Below, piece after piece: positions 1-7,050 of a stretch of DNA of 10,585 bases (position 1 is its first letter; the number at the start of each line of letters is the position of its first letter). Source of the DNA: JBGTKH01 sp041744735 (GTDB lineage Bacteria; Planctomycetota; Planctomycetia; Pirellulales; Pirellulaceae); contig JBGTKH010000447.1 in NCBI GenBank assembly GCA_041744735.1, forward strand, positions 1-10,585, given 5' to 3'. A program made the position numbers and the translations under genes. The notes under the pieces are model-generated. The model saw only the letters and a list, made by a program, of their open reading frames with translations. It was not told where the DNA came from and ran no database searches.

Positions 1-870
1 GTAACGCTCGCGCAGCTTGTCCGGCTCCTGTTGAATGTCGAACGCGTCGCGAGCCCGGCCCGATGTTAACAACTCGTAGGCCTGCCGCTGATAGCTGTCG
101 AATCGCAGCAAGGCGTCCGTGCGCTGTTGGGCGGCGAAGTGTTGTTCCAGTTGCGCCAACAGCGACTCGCGCTGTTGCAATCGCAACGGCGGCAAATCCG
201 TCAGCCGCAGCCCGTCGATCTTGTAGCCCGCGTCGCTCGGGTCGCCCACGAAACGATCCGGGTCCCATTGGCTGCCCGCAATTCCGCCCGTCTGCCCGGC
301 TGGCGTGACATTCTCGTTCAGCCGCATCATGTCGGGAATCCACACGGTGCTTAGCGGCGGCAACACGTCGCTCGGCTTCTTCATCTTCACGATCGAGCCG
401 AAGTACGGCCAATCGGTCGGCTGAATCGTCCGCGAGTTGGGGCCCTGATACTTGTAACCGGTCAGCACCCAATAGCCGCTGGAGTCGTGGTTGTTGTCGT
501 TGGTCGAAATCGAGCGGACCACCGCCAGCTTGTCCGCCATCCGCGCCGTGCGCGGCAGCAATTCGCAGAACTGAATCCCCGGCACGTTGGTCGAGATCGG
601 CTTGAAGACGCCGCGGATTTCTGCCGGAGCGTCGGGCTTGGGATCGAACGTCTCATGCTGCGGCGGCCCGCCGGCCAGATAGAGAAAGATGACGCTCTTC
701 GCGCGGCCAAACGTCTTGTCGGTCGGCAGCACGCCCAGCGGCGCCGACTCCGTCGCCCGCAGCAAGCTCGGCAGTGACAACCCCAGCACGCTCAGCCCGC
801 CAACCTGCAACAACTCGCGGCGGCTAATCCCGTCGCACAACTTTGCCGCACGTCCGTGGATCGACAACAT
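1..870 (-). CDS. DUF1501 domain secreted protein (C-terminal part beyond window)
   Basis: The 290 codons visible read without a stop from an ATG at 870 to the left edge, so the 3' part is missing; family members are usually about 400-480 residues. A strong Shine-Dalgarno (AAAGGAGT, 877-884) sits just upstream and fixes the start. The N-terminus has a twin-arginine signal (SRRELL, Arg17-Arg18, then a hydrophobic stretch to about residue 38). After it comes the DUF1501 signature GGPPQHETFDPKPDAPAEIR around residues 67-86, followed by the PGIQFCELLPRTARMADKL stretch. DUF1501 proteins are related to the alkaline phosphatase/sulfatase fold, are abundant in planctomycetes and are exported. They often sit next to DUF1549/DUF1553 cytochrome-like proteins, but no such partner lies upstream here; it could lie past the left edge. 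Substrate is unknown. Family assignment is firm; function is not. Confidence 0.9.
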   Translation of the reverse strand, partial: MLSIHGRAAKLCDGISRRELLQVGGLSVLGLSLPSLLRATESAPLGVLPTDKTFGRAKSVIFLYLAGGPPQHETFDPKPDAPAEIRGVFKPISTNVPGIQFCELLPRTARMADKLAVVRSISTNDNNHDSSGYWVLTGYKYQGPNSRTIQPTDWPYFGSIVKMKKPSDVLPPLSTVWIPDMMRLNENVTPAGQTGGIAGSQWDPDRFVGDPSDAGYKIDGLRLTDLPPLRLQQRESLLAQLEQHFAAQQRTDALLRFDSYQRQAYELLTSGRARDAFDIQQEPDKLRERY

Positions 871-941
871 CGGAAGACTCCTTTGTTTAACCGCAGGCCC
901 ATCGGAGGCTGGAAAAAATTTGACGTGCCATCGTAAGATAA

Positions 942-962
942 AGTACTTAGTACTCGGTACTG
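942..962. repeat. Three-unit 7-bp tandem repeat (RGTACTN)
   Basis: Between the DUF1501 and DUF4058-like genes, three head-to-tail heptamers read AGTACTT, AGTACTC and GGTACTG. Each contains the palindromic GTAC core. I recall similar low-complexity GTACT tracts from planctomycete intergenic regions, but could not check this. The tract lies about 70-90 bp upstream of the DUF1501 start, where a regulator could bind, or it may be a neutral repeat. Confidence 0.5.
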
Positions 963-1033
963 CATCCTGTTTGTCGTTGGCCCGCGCTAGAAAGCAATTT
1001 AACCGTGTCGCCGCGGCAACACAAGCTTTTCTC

Positions 1034-1765
1034 TCAATGTCCTCCAGGTCCGATCCTTAAGGTCTGGCACGTCAAGACGTAACTTTGTTCCAGATCAACG
1101 GGGACCGCGCCGAACGGACTGAGCCACAGAGGCAGCGTCGGCAGCGCATCGCCGACGTTAAGCGGCTCAATCCACACATCCAACGCGAATTCGTCAGCGA
1201 CATCGCAACGAGTTCGATAAGCCGCCGCATAGATATCGGTTTTCTGAATTGACTCATACGCGTCGGTGGTAAACACGTCCAGCAGTTCGCTGTGCAGGTC
1301 GGCGCGTCGCACGGTAACGATGTCCACGACCATCACACAAACGCCGCTTTGCAGGTACGCCGCGCATTTTGTCGCAAACGCCGGCCGGTGCGCGGGGCGA
1401 TCCTTGTTGGCTGGGCTGACCAATTCGATCGCCGCCACCAATCTTGGACCTGCTTCATCGTTGATAATCTGAACCTCGAACACATCGAAGCCGGCGCTGT
1501 CCAACGGGATCGTCATCGTGGGCAACGCCGGCGACCAGACAAGCGTGGCCGTATGTTCCGCGTCCGCGCTGCTGATGCGCTGTTCCTCGAACGCAGCCAC
1601 GTCGATCTCGACCTCCGTGCCTTGCCGCACATGCGGTTCCGCAAAATAACGCGGCGGCAACTGTTCGTTCAACTGATCGACAATCGAACTGGCCCACTTA
1701 CTATGAAATCCTTCCCAGTGCCGCTGAACGCTCAAGGGCGGATGGAAGTGGTCGAGTAACGGCAT
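1034..1765 (-). CDS. DUF4058-like protein, putative PD-(D/E)XK-type fold
   Basis: A 243-residue soluble protein with no signal peptide or membrane segment. The ATG at 1765 is preceded by GGAG (1772-1775 on the complementary strand) with a 6-nt spacer. The N-terminus (WEGFHSKWASSIVDQLNEQL, residues 17-36, then PPRYFAEPHV) resembles the start of DUF4058 proteins of cyanobacteria and planctomycetes. The central AIELVSPANK (residues 112-121), followed by an alanine/tyrosine helix and VMVVDIV (144-150), matches the E(I/V)LSPxNK...VEIDL pattern of that family. That pattern is reminiscent of the PD-(D/E)XK nuclease core, with Glu114, Lys121 and Asp148 as candidate functional residues. It lies 32 bp downstream of the Uma2 gene, so the two are probably co-transcribed. 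No biochemical function is established for this family. The family call is by recalled motifs and is moderately sure. Confidence 0.65.
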   Translation of the reverse strand: MPLLDHFHPPLSVQRHWEGFHSKWASSIVDQLNEQLPPRYFAEPHVRQGTEVEIDVAAFEEQRISSADAEHTATLVWSPALPTMTIPLDSAGFDVFEVQIINDEAGPRLVAAIELVSPANKDRPAHRPAFATKCAAYLQSGVCVMVVDIVTVRRADLHSELLDVFTTDAYESIQKTDIYAAAYRTRCDVADEFALDVWIEPLNVGDALPTLPLWLSPFGAVPVDLEQSYVLTCQTLRIGPGGH

Positions 1766-1797
1766 GGTTCACTCCAAACTCTACGGCAGCGGATTCT

Positions 1798-2487
1798 TCA
1801 TGGCGCGACAACCTCGCGGACGATCAGTGTATATTTCCAGCCGCCGATCCGATCTCGCGCTCGTTCCAGCCGAAATTGGCGGCCGAACACGTCGGACGTC
1901 AGCCAGCCATCAACCGCTGTCGCGGCGCAGTAACCTTCGGGACGGTGATGAAAGACGGTGAATTGCACTTCGTCGCCGCGAGCGTCGATCAGCCAGTACT
2001 CGCCAATGCCGGCTTGGTAATAGGTCGCGGGCAGAATCTCGGTGTCTTTGTGAATTGAACTGGTGCTGACCACTTCCATCACCCAGTCCGGGCTGCCTCG
2101 CATCTCCAAGAAATCATCGTCATCACGAATCGACGGCACGAGAATCGCCCGCCCGCTTTCCAAACATTCCCAACTCGCAAACGTTCCATCCGGCTCCGTG
2201 GATAGGTCTGCTTCATCGTTGGTGAGCCAAAGGCCGTCGGGATAGTACTTGCCGAGATCCATCGCCCGGATGAATTCGCCAATCACGCGATTGATCTCGG
2301 ACTTCACCTGATTGTGCGATTCCAATTTCTCTGGGCTCATGTCTACCAGCACCTCCCCATTCATATAGCAAATGCGGCCTCGCTCGGGAAACTCGCCCGA
2401 AGTGACCCACGCACGAAATCCCTCCAGCTTGCGCGCCTCTTCGGGAACTGAGATTTGCAGGTCGTCGTAGATGCTATGAACAATCAT
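1798..2487 (-). CDS. Uma2 family protein (PD-(D/E)XK nuclease superfamily)
   Basis: A 229-residue protein of the usual Uma2 length. The frame is open up to a GTG at 2571, but that start has no ribosome site, whereas ATG 2487 has GGAG 8 nt upstream, so 2487 is preferred. Uma2 landmarks are in order: an NGE motif (residues 43-45), an H-N helix (58-70), EPDGTF (98-103), the core SPDWVMEVVS (132-141), and QAGIGEYWLIDAR (158-170). Asp100, Asp134 and Glu138 fit the acidic active-site positions. The lysine normally found a few residues before the Tyr-x-x-AG(V/I) motif is not at its usual place: LPATYYQAG stands where EKLxxYxxAG is common. Lys147 is nearby and may substitute. Uma2 genes are multicopy in cyanobacteria and planctomycetes, and their role is unknown. 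It probably forms an operon with the DUF4058-like gene. Confidence 0.85.
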   Translation of the reverse strand: MIVHSIYDDLQISVPEEARKLEGFRAWVTSGEFPERGRICYMNGEVLVDMSPEKLESHNQVKSEINRVIGEFIRAMDLGKYYPDGLWLTNDEADLSTEPDGTFASWECLESGRAILVPSIRDDDDFLEMRGSPDWVMEVVSTSSIHKDTEILPATYYQAGIGEYWLIDARGDEVQFTVFHHRPEGYCAATAVDGWLTSDVFGRQFRLERARDRIGGWKYTLIVREVVAP

Positions 2488-2495
2488 CAGATGGA

Positions 2496-2499
2496 CTCC
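2496..2499 (-). promoter_or_regulatory. Ribosome binding site deciding the Uma2 start
   Basis: The complementary strand reads GGAG here, 8 nt before ATG 2487. The upstream GTG at 2571, which would add 28 residues, has no comparable site. Confidence 0.6.
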
Positions 2500-2599
2500 G
2501 GTAGCTGCATTCGCTGCAACGGATATTCTACTCGTTGCCGTTTGGATTATCGAGATCGCACCGTCCCGCACACCGGTCGCAAAGCGGGCCGCTGCTAGT

Positions 2600-3664
2600 C
2601 TACGCGTTGGGCCGATAACTGGCCTTGCCAGGAATCTGCGTGCGGATGCTCAGCAGCAGCGTGCCGCAGGTGACGTACAGCGTGCGCAGGTCCTCGCCGC
2701 CGAACGTGCAGTTGGTAATCGTGTCTTCGGGCGTTTCGCGGAAGGCGACCAGTTTGCCTGTGGGCGAAATCACGTGAATGCCGGGGCGCGTGTCGAGCGT
2801 TTCGCTGGTGTTGCGCGTCTTGTGCAGACCGGCCGCGACGTACAAGTTCCCCTCGGCGTCGATGCACATGCCGTCGCCGCTGCGGCCGGGGTAGAAGTTG
2901 ATCAGCACCCGCTCGTTGGCCACCGAACCATCGGCTTGCAAGTCGTAAGCACGAATGTCGCGATGACGATCGGCGTCGGGATGAGCTTCGATCAGATACA
3001 GCGTCTTGTTGTCCGGCGAAGTGACGATGCCGTTGGGCATGTGGACGTGAGGCCAATGCAGAATCTGCGCCAGCTTGCCATCGGTGTCGATGCGATACAC
3101 GGCGTTGACATTTCCCTTCGTTGGGTCATCGACGCCGGGCCGCGACGTGAAGCACACGCGACCCTTGTCATCCACGCACAGATCGTTGGGCGCGGCCAGC
3201 GGAAACCCGTTGAACTTGTCGGCCAGCACTTCGATCTGGCCGGTCTTCATGTCGGTACGAGTCACTCGGCCCGCGCCCCCTTCGCACGCCAGCAGCCGGC
3301 CTTGCGGGTCGAAGTATAAACCGTTCGTCTCGTTGCTCGGATGGCGAAACACTGACAACTGTTTAGCCTTCGGGTCCCATTTAAGAATCTTGCTCGCCGC
3401 GGTGTTCGTAAAGAATAGGTTACCGGCCCGATCCGCCGCCGGGCCTTCCGTGAAGACCTTTTGATCTTCGACCTTTGTCAAGACTTGCACGTCGCCGAGA
3501 TATTTTTCCGTGGCCAACCCCGCGTACTTGTCGGCATTCGCGGCGGCATGTGCGCGGGCAACGGGGAAAGTTGAGCCGGCGGTCAACGCCACTCCAGCGG
3601 AGGCTACACCTTTCAAGAACGTACGTCGAGACATCGATGGATGGAGAGGGCTGAGCGGATTCAT
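2600..3664 (-). CDS. Tat-exported SMP-30/gluconolactonase family protein
   Basis: A 354-residue protein. ATG 3664 is preceded by GAGGT (3669-3673 complement); the internal ATG directly before SRRTF has no such site. A Tat signal (SRRTFLKGVASAGVALTAG, residues 12-30) ends near an Ala-rich cleavage region at about 38-42. The mature part is a six-bladed propeller of the SMP-30/gluconolactonase/LRE group: FTEGPAADRAGNLFFTN (71-87), PNDLCVDDKGRVCFTS (159-174), MPNGIVTSPDNKTLYL (209-224) and RSGDGMCIDAEGNLYV (261-276). The divalent-metal ligands of the family map to Glu73, Asn160, Asn211 and Asp264, all present, so it may be an active lactonase. Members hydrolyse sugar lactones; in planctomycetes many exported paralogues exist and the substrate is unknown. 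It is transcribed from the intergenic region at 3665-4080. Confidence 0.9.
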   Translation of the reverse strand: MNPLSPLHPSMSRRTFLKGVASAGVALTAGSTFPVARAHAAANADKYAGLATEKYLGDVQVLTKVEDQKVFTEGPAADRAGNLFFTNTAASKILKWDPKAKQLSVFRHPSNETNGLYFDPQGRLLACEGGAGRVTRTDMKTGQIEVLADKFNGFPLAAPNDLCVDDKGRVCFTSRPGVDDPTKGNVNAVYRIDTDGKLAQILHWPHVHMPNGIVTSPDNKTLYLIEAHPDADRHRDIRAYDLQADGSVANERVLINFYPGRSGDGMCIDAEGNLYVAAGLHKTRNTSETLDTRPGIHVISPTGKLVAFRETPEDTITNCTFGGEDLRTLYVTCGTLLLSIRTQIPGKASYRPNA

Positions 3665-4080
3665 GGTGACCTCGTGCGGGACTATCGAGTTGCGATGACA
3701 TTCAATTTAAACGACCGACTATCTTAACAAACTCAAATCGCCGCGACTGCCATCACATCAAACAAAGGTTTACGCCAAGTTTGTCCATTATTCAATCCAC
3801 TTTAGACTCTAGTGCTTTGTCAAAGCTTAGTTTTAGGGTTGGCCAACTTCGTGGCGTAAGCTTCCAGCGTGCGTTTCTGGGATGACATCGGATTGGCAAG
3901 CAGCATGCTTACCCCACTTTTTAGCTTTGACGAAGCACTAGCTACGCGGCGCGGCACGTCAATCAACGAAAACTCTCTCACCCGCACATTTTGCCGGCTC
4001 GCCGCAGAATGAACTTGCATTCGCACCGTTTCTTCGGATAGTACAGTTCGCACGGCACAATTGCCGAAGTTGGCAACAAG
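3665..4080. other. Divergent intergenic region
   Basis: This 416-bp stretch separates the minus-strand SMP-30 gene from the plus-strand membrane-protein gene and must hold promoters for both. It is visibly more AT-rich near 3700-3800 than the flanking genes. It contains the 132-bp inverted-repeat element at 3810-3941. I do not see a convincing protein gene or RNA gene in it, and no promoter boxes clear enough to name. Confidence 0.6.
3810..3941. repeat. 132-bp element with 19-bp terminal inverted repeats (MITE-like)
   Basis: The ends are near-perfect inverted repeats: 3810-3828 reads CTAGTGCTTTGTCAAAGCT and 3923-3941 is its reverse complement with a single mismatch. Both ends finish in CTAG, so either CTAG or its inner TA could be a target duplication. 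A TA duplication with such ends would fit an IS630/Tc1-type MITE, but that class is inferred. The interior has no transposase. A weaker inner pair (GTAAGC at 3856-3861, GCTTAC at 3907-3912) suggests a nested stem. It sits in the divergent promoter region and could affect expression of either neighbour. Confidence 0.65.
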
Positions 4081-5259
4081 ATGCAATTCCGACGCAGCGG
4101 ACAGCGCGACGAACGCCGTCGCCGAGTGATGATCGAGGAACGAATCGCGGACGCCGAATCCGCCGACGAACAGGCCGCGCGCACACCAGCCAAATCGGCC
4201 GAGGGCGCCGCCGCTACGTCCGCTCGCCGTTATACTCCAGCGGCACTGGCCGACCATCAGCCGCGAATCACGGATTTTCTCCCCAAGCGCCCGTGGACGC
4301 TCGCTGTGCTAGTGCTAACCGGCTTGACGCTGATCGCCGGAGTGCTGGCATTGGCGGCTGCTGGCGGGACATGGGCGGGCACAATCAGCCGCGGCGATCT
4401 CTCGGCACTCGATCTTGCGGTTCGTGGCAACGTCGCGGCGTGGCTATCGTCATTGTTGCTCACGCTGGCCGCAGCCGGCAGCGCGTTCATCTTTGTCCTG
4501 CGCCAGCACAAAGTAGACGACTATCGAGGCCGCTATCGGCTGTGGCTGTGGGCCGCGGCCGCGCTGTTGCTCGGCAGCATTGACGCCACGGCACACGTGC
4601 ACAACATCACACGCGGGCTGCTGGTCACACTGACCGGCACAAAGTTATATGGCGACGGATCGATCTGGTGGATGATCGTGTGCGCCGTTGTGTTCGGTGC
4701 TCTGGCTGTGCGAGTGCTGATTGAAATCTGGCCATGCCGAGCGTCCGCGACGGCGTGGATTTCGGCCGCCGTGTGTTACGCGATGGCTGCCGTCGTGAGT
4801 CTGAATCTGATCTTGGCAAACTCAGAAGCGTTGAACGTGATGGCAAGGTCGGCAGCGACGATGTTGGGACACCTCGGCGTGTTGTTCGCGGTTGTGTTTT
4901 ACGCGCGGCACGTGTTCCTGGACGCTCAAGGCCAACTGCCCGTGGTTTCCGTAAGAAAGAAAAGGTCTCGCCGTGTGCAGGCGCCTTCACCATCAAAGGT
5001 CAACGAAGAGCCGGTCGAAGAGTCGCCTCGTCCTGTGAAACGCCGCGAGCGCGGCACGCTGACCCGCGTTGACGCGGCGCACGAGACGAGCACCACTCCG
5101 CGCAAACGTACTGATCTAGAAACGGCGCCAGCGGCCGACGAAGTCGAAACCGCGGACTCAGACGATTCGTCCGACGAATCTGAATCCGAGCAACTATCGC
5201 GCGCCGAACGCCGCCGCCTGCGCAAGAAAATGCGCCGCGATCAACGTCAGTCCAACTAA
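4081..5259 (+). CDS. Six-helix membrane protein of unknown function with charged C-terminal tail
   Basis: A 392-residue protein that I do not recognise as a named family. It starts with a hydrophilic, Ala/Glu/Arg-rich segment (1-68). Six hydrophobic segments follow at about 72-96, 119-140, 153-171, 195-217, 223-246 and 257-280. A cytoplasmic-looking tail (about 290-392) is extremely charged: basic KKRSRR at 293-298, an acidic Asp/Ser/Glu run at 357-371, and a strongly basic end (RAERRRLRKKMRRDQR, 374-389). The start is uncertain: ATG 4081 has no strong ribosome site, and ATG at 4129 (residue 17) is a possible alternative. An in-frame TAG at 4039-4041 limits upstream extension. Only 91 bp separate it from gltX on the same strand, so co-transcription is possible. 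No catalytic motif is visible. Confidence 0.8.
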   Translation: MQFRRSGQRDERRRRVMIEERIADAESADEQAARTPAKSAEGAAATSARRYTPAALADHQPRITDFLPKRPWTLAVLVLTGLTLIAGVLALAAAGGTWAGTISRGDLSALDLAVRGNVAAWLSSLLLTLAAAGSAFIFVLRQHKVDDYRGRYRLWLWAAAALLLGSIDATAHVHNITRGLLVTLTGTKLYGDGSIWWMIVCAVVFGALAVRVLIEIWPCRASATAWISAAVCYAMAAVVSLNLILANSEALNVMARSAATMLGHLGVLFAVVFYARHVFLDAQGQLPVVSVRKKRSRRVQAPSPSKVNEEPVEESPRPVKRRERGTLTRVDAAHETSTTPRKRTDLETAPAADEVETADSDDSSDESESEQLSRAERRRLRKKMRRDQRQSN

Positions 5260-5350
5260 CGACCCTTTGACGCGCGCCGCCATCAACCTCTAATCTGACC
5301 GATGATGGACTTGACCCACGCTACAAATCTATTCCTGGAACCGCCGCACG

Positions 5351-6913
5351 ATGACTGTTCGCACACGTTTCGCTCCCAGCCCCACCGGCTATCTGCACAT
5401 CGGCGGCGTCCGCACGGCGCTATTTAATTGGCTGTTCGCACGGCAACACGGCGGCCAGTTTCTGCTGCGGATCGACGACACCGACGCTCAGCGAAACGTG
5501 CAAGAAGCGTTGCAGCCGATTCTGGACGGTTTTCGCTGGCTGGGCATCGATTGGGATGAAGGACCCGAAGTGGGCGGGCCGCACGCGCCGTACTTTCAAT
5601 CGCAACGTTCGGAGCGATACGCCGCTGCAGTGCGGCAACTGCTCGAAAGCGACTATGCTTATCGCGATTACGCGCGGCCCGAAGAACTGCAGGCCGAACG
5701 CGAAGCGGCGGAAAAGGAAAAACGTCCCTTCCTCTACAGCCGCCGCTGGATGGCAGAGACCGCCGAACAGGCCGCGCGGTTCGAGACCGACGGTCGGCAA
5801 GCAGTCGTGCGATTGAAGATTCCGCGCGAAGGCCAGTGTCGTTTCCGCGATCACATCCGCGGCGACGTGGCGTTCGATTGGGCTCAAGAGCAAGACCACG
5901 TCATTCAGCGGGCCGACGGCTCATGCCTGTACCATCTGGCCAGCGTCGTGGACGATTATGATTTCCAAATCACTCACGTGATCCGCGCCGTCGAGCATTT
6001 ATCGAACACGCCCCGACAGATTTTTATTGCCCAATCGCTGGGCTACGAGCTTCCGCAGTACGCACACTTGCCATACGTCGCGGAACCGGGCAGCTCGAAC
6101 AAGCTGAGCAAGCGCAAGCTGGATAAATACCTGAAGAACCCCGATTTCAAAAAACTTTACGATCACGGCCAGCAGATTGCCGCGGGCATCGGTCACGAGG
6201 TCGCCGCCGAAACGTTCAATCCGGTGATCGTCGACTTTTACAACACGGTCGGTTACTTGCCCGACGCGATCATCAACTATCTGCTGCTGCTCGGCTGGTC
6301 GCTGGACGACAAGACGGAAGGTTTCACGCGCGACGAGATGATCCGCCACTTCACGCTGGAGCGCGTCAACAAATCGCCGGCCAGTTTCGATCCCGCGAAA
6401 CTGTGGGCCTTTCAAGACCGCCACATGCGCGCCGTGCCGGTCAAACGCAAAGTGGCCATGGTGCTGCCGTACTTGCAAAAGGCGGGGCTCGTCACATCGC
6501 CGCCGCCATGCGACGTGGGGCCGAAACTGGCGCAGATTCTAGAAGCCGCCGGCGACCGCATCAAAACGGCCGGCGACATTCTGGACTATCGCGAATTCTT
6601 CGTGCCCGACGACCAGTTGGTCTACGACGAAGTGGCATATGACAAGCGCCTGAGAAACGATTCGCAGGCCATCGGACTGCTGACCAAATTCCGACAAGAG
6701 TTAGCCGCCGCCGAGCCGTTCGAGGCCGCGGTGCTGGACAGTCTGATGAAGCAGATTGTTGAGCGAGAGGGGATCAAGATCGGCCAGATCATCCACGCCC
6801 TGCGCGTGGCCGTCACAGGGAAATCTATCGGCCTCGGTATGTTCGACGCGCTGGCCATCCTGGGCAAAGAGAGTTCCCTCCGCCGCATCGATCGGGCGCT
6901 GGAAGGACTGTAA
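5351..6913 (+). CDS. gltX: Glutamyl-tRNA synthetase (class I)
   Basis: A 520-residue class I aminoacyl-tRNA synthetase that charges tRNA with glutamate in the cytoplasm. The first ATP-binding signature is in FAPSPTGYLHIGGVRTALFNW (residues 7-27, HIGG 16-19). FLLRIDDTD (37-45) and the editing-free catalytic core continue to SSNKLSKRK (248-256), whose KLSKR corresponds to KMSKS. The C-terminal anticodon-binding helical domain includes ERVNKSPASFDPAKLW (337-352) and ALRVAVTGKSIGLG (483-496). Two departures from textbook GltX are visible. The block of roughly 34 residues at about 257-290 is inserted between KLSKR and the GYLPDAIINYLLLLGWS segment. The region following YRDYARPEEL (105-114) lacks the cysteines that bind zinc in some bacterial GltX. 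Whether it also charges tRNA-Gln cannot be read from the sequence. The ribosome site before the ATG is weak. Identity is certain. Confidence 0.97.
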   Translation: MTVRTRFAPSPTGYLHIGGVRTALFNWLFARQHGGQFLLRIDDTDAQRNVQEALQPILDGFRWLGIDWDEGPEVGGPHAPYFQSQRSERYAAAVRQLLESDYAYRDYARPEELQAEREAAEKEKRPFLYSRRWMAETAEQAARFETDGRQAVVRLKIPREGQCRFRDHIRGDVAFDWAQEQDHVIQRADGSCLYHLASVVDDYDFQITHVIRAVEHLSNTPRQIFIAQSLGYELPQYAHLPYVAEPGSSNKLSKRKLDKYLKNPDFKKLYDHGQQIAAGIGHEVAAETFNPVIVDFYNTVGYLPDAIINYLLLLGWSLDDKTEGFTRDEMIRHFTLERVNKSPASFDPAKLWAFQDRHMRAVPVKRKVAMVLPYLQKAGLVTSPPPCDVGPKLAQILEAAGDRIKTAGDILDYREFFVPDDQLVYDEVAYDKRLRNDSQAIGLLTKFRQELAAAEPFEAAVLDSLMKQIVEREGIKIGQIIHALRVAVTGKSIGLGMFDALAILGKESSLRRIDRALEGL

Positions 6914-7036
6914 GGCAAGTCCGGCTTATTAATGTACCCGTAGCCGAAGTCGCCAGACTTTGGAGGATCGGCCAAACTCTGGCGAGTTCGGCTACGCTGA
7001 TTGGTACGTCTTTATCCGGGACTTGCCTAAGGCAAG
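6912..7036. repeat. Nested palindromic repeat element between gltX and the nucleotidyltransferase gene
   Basis: The core is a 25-bp inverted repeat, 6939-6963 against 6972-6996, with two mismatches and an 8-nt loop; each arm contains GTAGCCGAA(G/C)TCGCCAGA. A short GTACC/GGTAC pair flanks it (6934-6938 and 7003-7007). An outer pair AGGCAAGT-CCGG / CCGGGACTTGCCT (6913-6924 and 7017-7029) closes the structure. In addition TAAGGCAAG is repeated directly at 6911-6919 and 7028-7036. The left copy contains the gltX stop codon. The RNA would fold into a long hairpin, and may terminate or stabilise the gltX transcript. No T-run follows it, so it is not a classical terminator. I recall GTAGCCGAAGTCGCCAGA-type repeats as common in planctomycete genomes, unverified here. 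Confidence 0.75.
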
Positions 7037-7050
7037 CGTGAGGTGCGTCG

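Noticed and set aside
1292..1759. 155-codon plus-strand frame opposite the DUF4058-like gene
   Set aside because: The minus-strand gene has a ribosome site and family motifs; this frame has neither.
2488..2571. N-terminal extension of the Uma2 gene to a GTG at 2571
   Set aside because: No ribosome site precedes the GTG, and the extra 28 residues do not look like Uma2, while ATG 2487 has GGAG at 8 nt.
2774..3319. 181-codon open frame antisense to the SMP-30 gene
   Set aside because: It is a shadow of a well-supported gene with all metal ligands present and has no family signature of its own.
3820..4257. 145-codon open frame on the minus strand in the divergent intergenic region
   Set aside because: It overlaps the first 177 bases of the plus-strand membrane-protein gene, ends inside the inverted-repeat element, has no recognisable domain and no good ribosome site.
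5999..6478. 159-codon minus-strand frame inside gltX
   Set aside because: It is antisense to conserved synthetase sequence and has no independent support.
6912..7036. CRISPR-like array or classical rho-independent terminator after gltX
   Set aside because: There are no regularly spaced direct repeats with unique spacers, and no T-run follows the hairpin; it is better described as a palindromic repeat element.
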